Source of the DNA: Spirochaetales bacterium
GTDB lineage: Bacteria; Spirochaetota; Spirochaetia; JAGLYY01
Length of the DNA stretch: 11,945 nt
Direction: 5' to 3'
NCBI GenBank assembly: GCA_023131935.1
Contig: JAGLYY010000251.1
Span: 1-11,945 of the forward strand
Below, one piece after another: positions 1 through 7,012 of the stretch. Position 1 is the first letter of the stretch; each line of letters opens with the position of its first letter. A program made the translations under genes and the position numbers. The notes below the pieces were generated by a model that was given only the letters and a program-made list of their open reading frames with translations, made no database searches and was not told the origin of the DNA.

Positions 1-50
1 AAACTGGGATACACCCTTACAAAATCTTACGAAGTAATGAGGATAACATC

Positions 51-761
51 ATGACAGACAGCTTACAGGAAACAATTTCAAACGAAGGGATGGTCCTCGT
101 TTATAATTGTATGGTTGATCCGAAATCAGCGGAGGAATATAAAACAAGTTTGCCTGAAAAAATTAAAACCCGGAAAAAGATAATTTTCATCCGGCCTGGA
201 GAAGCTAAAGAGGTTTTAAGAAAACACCACTTCACCCATCTCATCATTTCAGGATCAACCGCCTCCTCCCTTAATACGTCCCCCTGGGAGGAGGAACTCA
301 ACCTGGTAATCAGTCATTTTCTGCAAGATAACAAGGCAATCCTCGGTATCTGCTACGGGCACCAGATGCTTGCTGCTCACCTCCTTGGGAAATCCTGCCT
401 GAAAAAACTGGAGCAGCCGGAATTTGGCTGGAACGCCATTAAGCTAAGAGAACACCCCCTATTCGAAGGGGTTACATCCCATGTTTTCTGTGAGATTCGT
501 TATGATGCTATCGCCAGCCTTTCCCCCTCCTTCACTATTCTCGCTGAGAACGAACTCGGTATACAGGGATTTCAATATAAGTCCCACCATGTGTATGGTC
601 TTCAATTTCATCCGGATTTTAATTCTCAGGAAGTCTCAGCTTATTTTGAAGAATTACAGAAAACTGAACCTCTGTTCGATGAGGTTTTTATCAACAAGTT
701 TCCCGGCACAAATACCGATACCGATGGTTCCAGGATCCTTTCAAACTTTGTGAATAACTAA
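51..761 (+). CDS. class I glutamine amidotransferase-like protein
   Basis: A stand-alone protein of 236 residues with the class I (triad) glutamine amidotransferase fold, closest in pattern to the GMP-synthase-like GATase group (COG0518). The nucleophile elbow is GICYGHQ with Cys101, and the histidine lies in YGLQFHPDF (His187). The third triad residue, usually Glu in HPE, is Asp189 here. A typical strand-turn segment LIISGS (about 65-70) precedes the elbow, and RYDAIASL (150-157) resembles the HxD-V-LP region of GMP-synthase-like members. There is no synthetase domain, so the acceptor of any released ammonia, or whether the protein is a gamma-glutamyl hydrolase or deglycase-like enzyme, cannot be told. 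The last ~40 residues extend beyond the core fold. The ATG is preceded by GAGG at 39-42. The next gene follows after 18 nt, so the two are probably co-transcribed. The fold is secure; the activity is unknown. Confidence 0.85.
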   Translation: MTDSLQETISNEGMVLVYNCMVDPKSAEEYKTSLPEKIKTRKKIIFIRPGEAKEVLRKHHFTHLIISGSTASSLNTSPWEEELNLVISHFLQDNKAILGICYGHQMLAAHLLGKSCLKKLEQPEFGWNAIKLREHPLFEGVTSHVFCEIRYDAIASLSPSFTILAENELGIQGFQYKSHHVYGLQFHPDFNSQEVSAYFEELQKTEPLFDEVFINKFPGTNTDTDGSRILSNFVNN

Positions 762-779
762 ATTAATGGAGAATATAGA

Positions 780-1649
780 ATGATTGATCTCAAACCATTG
801 CAGTGTGTCCCTCTAACTGAGATACACACTGTTTTCCTCGATTCATTCAGTGATTATGATATTCCCATCGACCTTCCCTTCTGGAAGTTCAGGAATATGT
901 ACGAACGGCGCGGAATTGACCTTGACTACTCCATGGGAGTTTTTATTGATAACAAACTTTCCGGTTTCATACTTAACGGCATACGGATGTGGGAAGGAAA
1001 AACCACAGTATATGACAGCGGGACGGGAGTTGTGCCTGAACATCGTCGGAAGGGTTATACAAAAGCCATGTTCACAAAACTCCTGAAAATATTCCAGCGG
1101 GATGGGATCAAACAATACCTTCTTGAGGTACTCCAGTCGAATACGGGGGCATTTGAGCTATACAAAAAATCCGGTTTTAAAGTAACAAGAAAATTCTCCT
1201 GTTACCAGTTAAGCTGTGAATCAATTAGGCCAGCACTAACTCAGAATGAAATTCAGATTGAAAATGAGAGTATCCTTTCCGCTGACTGGGATGTATTGCG
1301 GGAAATGTGGGATTTCAATCCTTCCTGGCAAAATTCAATCGACTCTGTCTTAGCTGTTCCTGAATCCTTCAATTTTATACTCAACCGGAAAGGGAATATG
1401 ATTCAGGGATACGCGGTTATTCACCGGAAAACCGGGGATATTCCCCAGATCGCGGTACACCCGGATCACCGTGGCAAAGGTATTGGAAGCTGCCTTATAT
1501 CCGCGCTTCCAAATTATACCGAAGCAAAAAAATTGGGATTCATCAATGTTGAAAAAAATATCGATAGCATTCAGCACTTCTTGGTAAAGATAGGATTCAC
1601 GGAAATTGCCTCACAATATGAAATGCTTTTAGAAATTGATAAGGAATGA
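780..1649 (+). CDS. tandem GNAT-domain N-acetyltransferase
   Basis: A protein of 289 residues with two GNAT (Gcn5-related acetyltransferase) domains in tandem. The first has an acetyl-CoA pyrophosphate-binding motif A at 83-97 (VVPEHRRKGYTKAM) followed by motif B, EVLQSNTGAFELYKKSGF (116-133). The second spans about 158-286 and has IAVHPDHRGKGIGSCLI (224-240), a textbook R/Q-x-x-G-x-G loop, and a C-terminal NVEKNIDSIQHFLVKIGF segment. Both loops look intact, so both halves could bind acetyl-CoA. In many tandem GNATs only one half is catalytic. The acceptor (amino group of a small molecule, peptide or antibiotic) is unknown. The start has a GGAGA at 768-772, 7 nt upstream. It follows the amidotransferase-like gene and is followed by a terminator-like hairpin, so it looks like the last gene of its transcript. 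Confidence 0.88.
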   Translation: MIDLKPLQCVPLTEIHTVFLDSFSDYDIPIDLPFWKFRNMYERRGIDLDYSMGVFIDNKLSGFILNGIRMWEGKTTVYDSGTGVVPEHRRKGYTKAMFTKLLKIFQRDGIKQYLLEVLQSNTGAFELYKKSGFKVTRKFSCYQLSCESIRPALTQNEIQIENESILSADWDVLREMWDFNPSWQNSIDSVLAVPESFNFILNRKGNMIQGYAVIHRKTGDIPQIAVHPDHRGKGIGSCLISALPNYTEAKKLGFINVEKNIDSIQHFLVKIGFTEIASQYEMLLEIDKE

Positions 1650-1675
1650 ACCGGAATATTCCCGTTCGTTTTTTT
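1648..1675 (+). terminator. intrinsic terminator-like hairpin after the tandem GNAT gene
   Basis: GAAC-c-GG(A) at 1648-1655 can pair with (T)CC-c-GTTC at 1660-1667, with one C-C mismatch and a small AT loop. It is followed by seven Ts at 1669-1675. The hairpin begins inside the stop codon of the preceding gene. The stem is short and imperfect, so efficiency is uncertain, but the position between two gene groups fits. Confidence 0.5.
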
Positions 1676-1731
1676 CATTCTCCGAAAATAATCAAACTTA
1701 AAGAAACGCACTATCATGAAATCATTAGCCG

Positions 1732-1760
1732 GTGATATGAAGAACCTTTTTCTGTATACT
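1732..1760 (+). promoter_or_regulatory. candidate sigma-70-type promoter for the 1786-6443 gene group
   Basis: GTGATA at 1732-1737 (4 of 6 matches to TTGACA) and TATACT at 1755-1760 (5 of 6 to TATAAT) are separated by 17 nt. They lie between the upstream hairpin and the first gene of the next group. A transcript starting near 1767 would have a short leader containing the AAGGAG at 1772-1777 and the ATG at 1786. This is a motif match by eye in the only sizeable gap on this side of the gene group. Confidence 0.45.
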
Positions 1761-1785
1761 TAAGATAAAAGAAGGAGAAAAAGTT

Positions 1786-2487
1786 ATGGAGATTATCGAT
1801 TTATCTGAAAAAGAGGAAGGGACCTACTTTCTCTGTCTCGAAAACTGGTCCGAGGAGATCAAGGAGGCAGGTCCGCATAAGGAAAACTGGTACCGCGGGG
1901 TAAAGGAGAAAGGCCTCCGTGTAAAACTTGCCCGCTCGGAAGATGGGAAGATCTGCGGGATGATTCAGTATCTTCCGATTGAAGAATCATTTGTAGAAGG
2001 AAAAGACCTCTATGTGGTCTACTGTATCTGGGTCCATGGTTATAAGCAGGGAGTCGGCAATCAGCAGAAAAAGGGAATTGGAAAAGCCCTTCTTGCCGCC
2101 GCCGAACAGGATGTCAGGGACCTTGGGGCGAAGGGTCTTGCCGCCTGGGGAGTTTCCGTACCCTTCTTCATGCGTGCATCCTGGTTTCGCAAACAGGGTT
2201 ACCGGAAAGTCGATAATATCGGTATGCAGATACTTCTCTGGAAGCCGTTTACTTCAGATGCAGTCCCCCCCGTATGGATCCGGCAGAAAAAAACCCCTCC
2301 GAAAGTACCGAGAAAAGTTCAGGTATCAGCTTTTCGGCTTGGCTGGTGCCCCGCGCAGAACCTGGTGTTTGAACGGGCAAAACGCGGTGCCGCTGAATTC
2401 GGCAATAAAGTTGATTTTCAGGAGTATGATAAACTGAAGAAGATTATCAGTAAAAAGGCGCGGAAACTCAAGCGAGCGATACGATGA
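1786..2487 (+). CDS. GNAT N-acetyltransferase with a shortened YoaP-like C-terminal domain
   Basis: A protein of 233 residues. The N-terminal part (about 1-155) is a GNAT acetyltransferase: a central strand YVVYCIWVHGY (76-86), an acetyl-CoA loop QQKKGIGKALL (93-103), then a helix and KQGYRKVDNIGM (136-147). The C-terminal part (about 175-233) begins like the YoaP-type thioredoxin-like domain attached to this GNAT group, with a WCPAQN (187-192) and FERAKRGAAEFGNKVDFQEYD. It then jumps straight to KLKKIISKKARKLK. As I remember the family, roughly 25-30 residues normally lie between these two blocks, so the tail appears internally shortened. The acceptor substrate is unknown. The start is supported by AAGGAG at 1772-1777, 8 nt upstream. 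The next gene follows after 14 nt. The GNAT call is secure; the YoaP assignment comes from recognition of the motif and is moderately sure. Confidence 0.85.
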   Translation: MEIIDLSEKEEGTYFLCLENWSEEIKEAGPHKENWYRGVKEKGLRVKLARSEDGKICGMIQYLPIEESFVEGKDLYVVYCIWVHGYKQGVGNQQKKGIGKALLAAAEQDVRDLGAKGLAAWGVSVPFFMRASWFRKQGYRKVDNIGMQILLWKPFTSDAVPPVWIRQKKTPPKVPRKVQVSAFRLGWCPAQNLVFERAKRGAAEFGNKVDFQEYDKLKKIISKKARKLKRAIR

Positions 2488-2501
2488 ATTAAGGAGCTCC
2501 G

Positions 2502-3305
2502 ATGAATAACTCTATTCCTAATGATACCTTCAAGACAATCATAAACCGTAAATCGATTCGGGCTTTCCAGGACCGGCCGATTCCCACGGATGTAAAAAAA
2601 CAGATTATCAGCGCGGCTCTTCGCTCCCCCACCGCAGGGAATATGATGCTCTATTCAATTATCGAGGTGGCGGACCAGGGAAAGAAAGAAACTCTGGTAA
2701 AAAGCTGCGATAATCAACCCTTCATCGCGAAAGCCCCCCTGGTGCTGCTCTTCCTTGCCGATATGGAGCGCTGGAATGATTATTTTTCCTGCTGTGATGT
2801 TCAGGAACTCTGTCAAAAAAGAGATGCCCCTTATCGGACACCTGTGGAGGGGGACCTGTTTATCGCCGTTTGTGATGCCCTGATCGCGGCCCAGACCGCG
2901 GTGATAGCTGCTGAGTCTCTCGGAGTCGGGTCCTGCTATATCGGTGATATTCTCGAAAACTACGAGATCCACCGAAAGCTCTTCAACCTGCCCCGGTATG
3001 TTCTTCCTATCACCCTCCTCTGCCTCGGGTATCCAACCGAACAACAAAAGAACAGGGAAATCTCTTCACGGTTTGAGGAGAAATACATCCTCTTCAAGGA
3101 TACCTACCATCATCTCAACGAAAATGATTTCGCTGAAATGTATAAACCAATGCAGAATAAGCATTTCGCGTCGGGGAACTATATCAAAGGCGCGGGAAAT
3201 ATCGGACAGCATTATTATCTCCGAAAGGTTTCCTCAGAATTCTCCCTGGAAAGGAACCGATCGGTCAGGGAAATGTTAAAAAACTGGTCTCAAGAGAATT
3301 CTTGA
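2502..3305 (+). CDS. nitroreductase family protein (FMN-dependent oxidoreductase)
   Basis: A protein of 267 residues of the nitroreductase superfamily, which uses FMN and NAD(P)H to reduce nitro groups, quinones or flavins as a dimer. The N-terminal FMN phosphate-binding signature is NRKSIRAFQDRPIP (15-28), followed by a helix ending ALRSPTAGNMM (39-49), where the Ser-Pro-Thr-Ala-Gly-Asn run is typical of NfsA/Frp-like members. GVGSCYIGDI (141-150) and the CLGYP strand-turn (174-178) complete the core, and the ~85-residue C-terminal extension is also NfsA-like. The specific substrate cannot be read from the sequence. Translation should be efficient, with a perfect AAGGAG at 2491-2496 5 nt before the ATG. 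Its position among acetyltransferase genes is consistent with detoxification or small-molecule metabolism, but that is inference. Confidence 0.9.
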   Translation: MNNSIPNDTFKTIINRKSIRAFQDRPIPTDVKKQIISAALRSPTAGNMMLYSIIEVADQGKKETLVKSCDNQPFIAKAPLVLLFLADMERWNDYFSCCDVQELCQKRDAPYRTPVEGDLFIAVCDALIAAQTAVIAAESLGVGSCYIGDILENYEIHRKLFNLPRYVLPITLLCLGYPTEQQKNREISSRFEEKYILFKDTYHHLNENDFAEMYKPMQNKHFASGNYIKGAGNIGQHYYLRKVSSEFSLERNRSVREMLKNWSQENS

Positions 3306-3312
3306 AATCATT

Positions 3313-4176
3313 ATGAAACCAATTTTTTCAATATCATCACCGTCGCTAAACTGTCTGTCGGGGAACCCTTATTACAACCTGCCGGGTACTCTGAGTATCA
3401 TGAAGCGCCTCTATCGCGAAGGTTTTATCGATGGATTCGAATTCCAGTACCTGATCGAGTGGGTTCCCGGAAAACCACCCCGGGCCGAGATAAAAAATCG
3501 ATTGCCTGCCTGGAAAAAGAGCAAAAAATACTCCGTCGACGAGCTGATTCACCTCCTGAAACAGGCAGATATTCCCATCCAGTCGATCCATGCACCGCGC
3601 GATATCGGCACAAGGCTCTGTTCAGATGACCCTGATATCATCAATAGCGGGATATCTCTCATCCGGGACAGCTTGACCCTTGCCCGGGATACCGGCGCGA
3701 AGATATGCGTTTTTCATCTCTGGGATACCTGGAAAGAGGATTTCCAGCCTGCTTTTTTGCGGACCGTGTTTTTCAAAGAAACTTCACAGTACCCCGGCAT
3801 CACCGCCGCTGTCGAAAATATTCCGACTCACCTTGCGGCCGCAACTCCCTATGCCCTCGTCAGGGATTTCGATCATATCACCCTTGATCTTCGGTGGGCT
3901 GCCCGGTATGGTGACTTTAGCAAATACGAGGCTCTCGCCGATAAAATCGTGAATGTCCATCTATCCGGGGTTCTTAAAGAGGGACACTGGCGGATGGACC
4001 CATCCTGGTTCCCGAAACGTGCAGAGCCCTTCCGGTTACAGGACGCGATTGCTACGATCCGAAGAAAATGGCGATCGGAAGCGCTATTCACCCTTGAGCC
4101 CTGCGGACTGTCAGCCAAAGTGGATTGGATTGAGTTTATCGGTTCAATGAAAGAGCTGAAAGTATACTGCACATGA
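3313..4176 (+). CDS. sugar phosphate isomerase/epimerase-like TIM-barrel protein
   Basis: A protein of 287 residues that reads as a xylose-isomerase-like (AP endonuclease 2 type) TIM barrel, a family of metal-dependent sugar isomerases, epimerases and endonuclease IV. Candidate metal and active-site residues occur at strand ends in the usual order: Glu43 (GFEFQ), His93 (SIHAP), His135 (VFHLWD), Glu168 (AVENIP), Asp192 (TLDLRW), His216 (NVHLSG) and Glu262 (LEPCG). The sequence does not carry clear endonuclease IV hallmarks, so a sugar or polyol substrate is more likely than DNA. The gene starts 7 nt after the nitroreductase stop with no convincing Shine-Dalgarno sequence, which suggests translational coupling. 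A HAD phosphatase gene follows 34 nt downstream, and the two could act on related phosphorylated sugars. Confidence 0.82.
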   Translation: MKPIFSISSPSLNCLSGNPYYNLPGTLSIMKRLYREGFIDGFEFQYLIEWVPGKPPRAEIKNRLPAWKKSKKYSVDELIHLLKQADIPIQSIHAPRDIGTRLCSDDPDIINSGISLIRDSLTLARDTGAKICVFHLWDTWKEDFQPAFLRTVFFKETSQYPGITAAVENIPTHLAAATPYALVRDFDHITLDLRWAARYGDFSKYEALADKIVNVHLSGVLKEGHWRMDPSWFPKRAEPFRLQDAIATIRRKWRSEALFTLEPCGLSAKVDWIEFIGSMKELKVYCT

Positions 4177-4210
4177 AAAAACTGTAAGGAAGTAGAAGGC
4201 TGGAAATAGA

Positions 4211-5074
4211 ATGAACCGTCTTTACGTTTCTGATCTTGATATGACCCTGCTTCAGGAAGACGCCACCCTTTCGGAATTTTCCCGGAGGGGAATTGACCTG
4301 CTCTATGACGAGGGGATCCTTTTCACCATCGCGACCGCTCGGAGCATCTATTCAATCATACAAATTCTTGGCGATATCAAGCTTCACCTGCCGGTTATCG
4401 AGATCAATGGCGCCTATATCTCGGACCTTGAAACAGGAAAGCATTTCCACGTCGAAGGGATCGATACAGACCTGGTCGACCTCCTGTGGCACCTCGGGAA
4501 GAAACACCGGGTTACCCCCTTTCTCTCTACCAGCAATGAAGAAGGCGATAGACTCTACGCTCCTGAACCTGAGAATGAGGGGATTGGATGGTACCTGCGG
4601 GAAAGACAGAAAAACCGGGACAAGAGGCTTCATGAATTGAAGGACTTTACTGATGTGCGGAGTGAGACTTTTGCCTGTTTTACCTACATCGCCGAGAAGA
4701 CCCGTATCGACAGCCTCGCGGAAACCCTCCGGTCCCTCTATCCGGATAGAATATCCTTCCACTATTATGAAAATCCCTACCAGCCGGGGTATTACTGGCT
4801 CAACGTCCATGGTATCAGGGCCACAAAAGCTCAGGCGGTGAAGAGGCTGGCTGAGGATTCAGGTCTGTCGGACTATGAAATTACCGTTTTTGGGGACCAT
4901 GTCAATGATATTCCTATGGTAAAGTCGGCTGATCGGGGAATTGCTGTTGAAAACGCAATCGATGAGGTTAAGTCCCATGCCGATTTTACCATCGGTCCGA
5001 ACAGGGAGGACAGTGTAATCCGTTTCATCCTTGAGGAAAACGGAATAGCCCTGCCCTCCCGGGAAAGGAAATAG
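4211..5074 (+). CDS. Cof-type HAD-IIB family phosphatase
   Basis: A protein of 287 residues of the haloacid dehalogenase superfamily, Cof/IIB type, cytosolic Mg-dependent phosphatases of sugar phosphates, nucleotides or coenzymes. All four HAD motifs are present: motif I SDLDMTL with nucleophile Asp8 and acid Asp10; motif II ATAR (Thr42); motif III Lys206 in ATKAQAV; motif IV FGDHVNDIPM with Asp229 and Asp233. The region from about 85 to 200 is the type IIB cap domain, which sets substrate choice. Length is normal for the family. The nearest purine-rich stretches upstream are AGAAGG (4194-4199) and TGGAAA (4201-4206), neither ideal. It lies between the TIM-barrel gene and a GNAT gene in one tightly packed group. 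The family is secure; the substrate is unknown. Confidence 0.92.
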   Translation: MNRLYVSDLDMTLLQEDATLSEFSRRGIDLLYDEGILFTIATARSIYSIIQILGDIKLHLPVIEINGAYISDLETGKHFHVEGIDTDLVDLLWHLGKKHRVTPFLSTSNEEGDRLYAPEPENEGIGWYLRERQKNRDKRLHELKDFTDVRSETFACFTYIAEKTRIDSLAETLRSLYPDRISFHYYENPYQPGYYWLNVHGIRATKAQAVKRLAEDSGLSDYEITVFGDHVNDIPMVKSADRGIAVENAIDEVKSHADFTIGPNREDSVIRFILEENGIALPSRERK

Positions 5075-5087
5075 AGGAAGAGGAAAA

Positions 5088-5714
5088 ATGGTAGGTCCGG
5101 AAATTCCCGCCCTGTACCGGCTGAAAAAAACTGATATCGAGGCGGGCAGTGATCTATTAGCCAGAGCTTTCCTTAATGATCCCCTCTTTACCGCTTCCCT
5201 GAATGGAGAACCCCAGCCTGAGAAGATCATCCATATCATTTTCAAGACTGTGCTGTACACCACCATCGACCATGGAGTTGCTTACGCGCCCTCTAAAGAT
5301 CTCGAGGGTATCATACTCTGGCAGCCGTCCAATAGATCCGGCATCTCATTCAGGGCTATGACTTTCGGTGGGGGCCTCGATCTTCTCCGGGCAAAGCCGG
5401 AAAGCCTAAAAAGGCTCCTTCGGGGAGAAAGACTTATACGGAAGGAACATCTACAGCTTTTACCGGAGGAGCACTGGTACCTCGCGGCGATCGCGGTAAA
5501 CCCGGAACTACAGGGGAAGGGAATTGCCAGTGGTCTGCTCGGCCAATGTCTTAATGCAATCGATTGTCTGCATTTTCCCTGTTTTCTTGAAACGGAAAAT
5601 AAACGGAATGTCCCGCTCTACGAAAGATTCGGTTTTCAGGTAAGAAAAACTCTCAAACTTCCGGAAACCGGAATACCCTGCTTTCTTATGATACGGGAAT
5701 CCAGGGTACCTTAA
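5088..5714 (+). CDS. GNAT family N-acetyltransferase
   Basis: A single-domain GNAT of 208 residues. The acetyl-CoA-binding motif A is LAAIAVNPELQGKGIASGLL (132-151), with Q142-x-K-G-x-A replacing the commonest R-G-K-G-I-G by small changes. Motif B, CFLETENKRNVPLYERFGF (165-183), places Tyr178 where the general acid usually sits. The N-terminal half is typical of the clade that includes YP/DPLF-type openings (AFLNDPLF, 27-34). The acceptor is unknown. The leader GAGGAAGAGGAAAA, directly before the ATG at 5088, provides a Shine-Dalgarno sequence. It is separated from the HAD gene by 13 nt and from the next gene by 3 nt, which implies one transcript. Confidence 0.88.
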   Translation: MVGPEIPALYRLKKTDIEAGSDLLARAFLNDPLFTASLNGEPQPEKIIHIIFKTVLYTTIDHGVAYAPSKDLEGIILWQPSNRSGISFRAMTFGGGLDLLRAKPESLKRLLRGERLIRKEHLQLLPEEHWYLAAIAVNPELQGKGIASGLLGQCLNAIDCLHFPCFLETENKRNVPLYERFGFQVRKTLKLPETGIPCFLMIRESRVP

Positions 5715-5717
5715 GCG

Positions 5718-6443
5718 ATGGCGCTAAAAGAATCGGATCTTTATCCCCCAATAAAAAAATATCTTGAGCATCAGGGATACCAGGTAAATGCCGAGGTTGC
5801 CCACTGTGACGTCACCGCCCGAAAGGGGGATGAGCTTATTATCATCGAGCTAAAAGTGAAGTTTGGAATTTCCCTCCTGATCCAGGCGGTGGAACGGCAG
5901 CGAATTACCGATTCAGTCTACGTTGCCATTCCGGTTCCCCCGGGAAAATCTTTGCCGCCGAACTACAAAGGGATCAAACTGTTGCTGCGCAAGCTGGAGA
6001 TCGGACTTATCCTCGTTTATTTTTTGAAGCGACAAACAAAAGTCGAGGTTGCTTTTCATCCGGACCGGTACGAAGCGAAAAAAAATCGGCAAAGGAAAAA
6101 GGAGGTTATCCGGGAGTTAAGCGGAAGGATTGAGGATTTTAATACCGGAGGAACAACTTCTTCTGTAGAACGGATTACCACCTATAAACAGAACGCGATT
6201 CAAATTGCCGTCTACCTTGGTTTTTTAAATAAGGCAACCCCCGCGATACTCCGGGAAAAGGGGACAGGCCCGAAAACCCAGAGTATTTTAAAGAACAACT
6301 ATTATGGATGGTATGAAAGGATCGGCCGGGGACTCTACCGCCTCCACCCCCAGGGACAGGAATCCATAAAAAAATATCCGGAACTGGCCGCGTACTACTC
6401 CGATCTATTCTATACAGATGATGATCTCCTTCCAGGGGAATAA
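5718..6443 (+). CDS. DUF2161 PD-(D/E)XK nuclease-like protein
   Basis: A protein of 241 residues matching the DUF2161 family, described as a putative PD-(D/E)XK-fold phosphodiesterase. The nuclease-like core is at the N terminus: Glu6, then AEVAHCDVTARKGDELIIIELKVKF, split as Asp31 at the turn and Glu44-x-Lys46 on the next strand, then Gln56 in LLIQAVERQR. This is the arrangement used for metal binding and catalysis in PD-(D/E)XK enzymes. A very basic stretch (KKNRQRKKEVIR, 121-132) is followed by a C-terminal region (about 150-215) that looks like a helical, possibly DNA-binding, winged-helix-like domain with LREKGTGPKTQSILKNNYYGWYE. It starts 3 nt after the GNAT stop, so it is probably coupled. 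It is the last gene of its group, and its stop codon lies in the loop of a terminator hairpin. The cellular role is unknown. Confidence 0.8.
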   Translation: MALKESDLYPPIKKYLEHQGYQVNAEVAHCDVTARKGDELIIIELKVKFGISLLIQAVERQRITDSVYVAIPVPPGKSLPPNYKGIKLLLRKLEIGLILVYFLKRQTKVEVAFHPDRYEAKKNRQRKKEVIRELSGRIEDFNTGGTTSSVERITTYKQNAIQIAVYLGFLNKATPAILREKGTGPKTQSILKNNYYGWYERIGRGLYRLHPQGQESIKKYPELAAYYSDLFYTDDDLLPGE

Positions 6444-6463
6444 GTATCTCCCCTTATTTTTTT
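6434..6463 (+). terminator. intrinsic terminator over the DUF2161 stop codon
   Basis: AGGGGA at 6434-6439 pairs perfectly with TCCCCT at 6449-6454 across a 9-nt loop, followed by TA and seven Ts at 6457-6463. The TAA stop codon (6441-6443) sits in the loop. This is the clearest terminator in the window and marks the end of the 1786-6443 transcript. Confidence 0.72.
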
Positions 6464-6490
6464 ACCGTTTTCTTTCGATAGTAATAGCAT

Positions 6491-6994
6491 ATGAACATTG
6501 AAGATTTTGATACTATTGATCTGCTCCTCGTCTGCGGCCTTCCTGGGTGCGGAAAATCACATTTTGCGGGGAACTATTACCGTAGTGGTGACAGGAAGCG
6601 TATCAACCGGAAAGAAATTCGCAGCCATCTTTATGAAATGACATCCTTCGGAGAACAGTGGCATGAGGACCTTTTCAACGAAAAAGATGAACATCTGGTA
6701 AAACATGTGGAACGAAAACTCATAGAACATTTTCTTCAGAATAACGAAAAGGTCCTGATTGACAACGTCAGTGTCACAGCGGAATCGAGAAAAACCTATA
6801 CAGCTATCGCGAACCGTTTCAACCGCTCTATTGGGGTTATCTTCCTCAATCCCCCTCTTCAAGTCTGCCTTGAGAGAAACCGGAATCGTCCCGATCCGGT
6901 ACCGGAACTTGCTATTACCAATCTCTACGCATCGATTGACTTGCCGGCGAGGAAAGAGGGTTTTCGAAATATTATGGTGATTTCAAACTATTAA
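6491..6994 (+). CDS. P-loop (AAA_33/polynucleotide-kinase-like) kinase
   Basis: A small ATP-binding protein of 167 residues that resembles the kinase half of polynucleotide kinase and related P-loop kinases. Walker A is GLPGCGKS (16-23). NRKEIRSHLYEM (39-50) matches the substrate-binding region after the first helix. VLIDNVSVTAESRK (88-101) matches the Walker B/second strand region, where Asp91-Asn92 and Arg100 are typical. FLNPPLQVCLERNRNRPDP (118-136) holds lid arginines Arg129, Arg131 and Arg133. The substrate could be a nucleic-acid 5'-OH end, a nucleoside or another small molecule; the sequence alone does not decide. I see no convincing Shine-Dalgarno sequence before the ATG, which lies 28 nt after the preceding terminator's T tract. 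Two further genes follow closely. The P-loop kinase call is secure; the PNK-like label is moderate. Confidence 0.83.
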   Translation: MNIEDFDTIDLLLVCGLPGCGKSHFAGNYYRSGDRKRINRKEIRSHLYEMTSFGEQWHEDLFNEKDEHLVKHVERKLIEHFLQNNEKVLIDNVSVTAESRKTYTAIANRFNRSIGVIFLNPPLQVCLERNRNRPDPVPELAITNLYASIDLPARKEGFRNIMVISNY

Positions 6995-7012
6995 TATAAT
7001 ACAGGAATACCT

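Noticed and set aside
2655..3047. Open frame on the minus strand inside the nitroreductase gene
   Set aside because: The composition is non-protein-like and the + strand has clear family motifs across the same bases.
3313..4176. Endonuclease IV (DNA repair) as the identity of the TIM-barrel protein
   Set aside because: The fold is shared, but I do not see the characteristic endonuclease IV signature blocks; a sugar-type substrate is more likely.
4352..4810. Long open frame on the minus strand inside the HAD gene
   Set aside because: It lies wholly inside a gene with all four HAD motifs, shows no protein motif and has no start signal; it is a shadow of the coding strand.
6995..7000. Perfect TATAAT just before the DUF1883 gene
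   Set aside because: No reasonable -35 element lies 16-18 nt upstream, and it falls in the A/T-rich stop region of the kinase gene, so chance is the simpler explanation.
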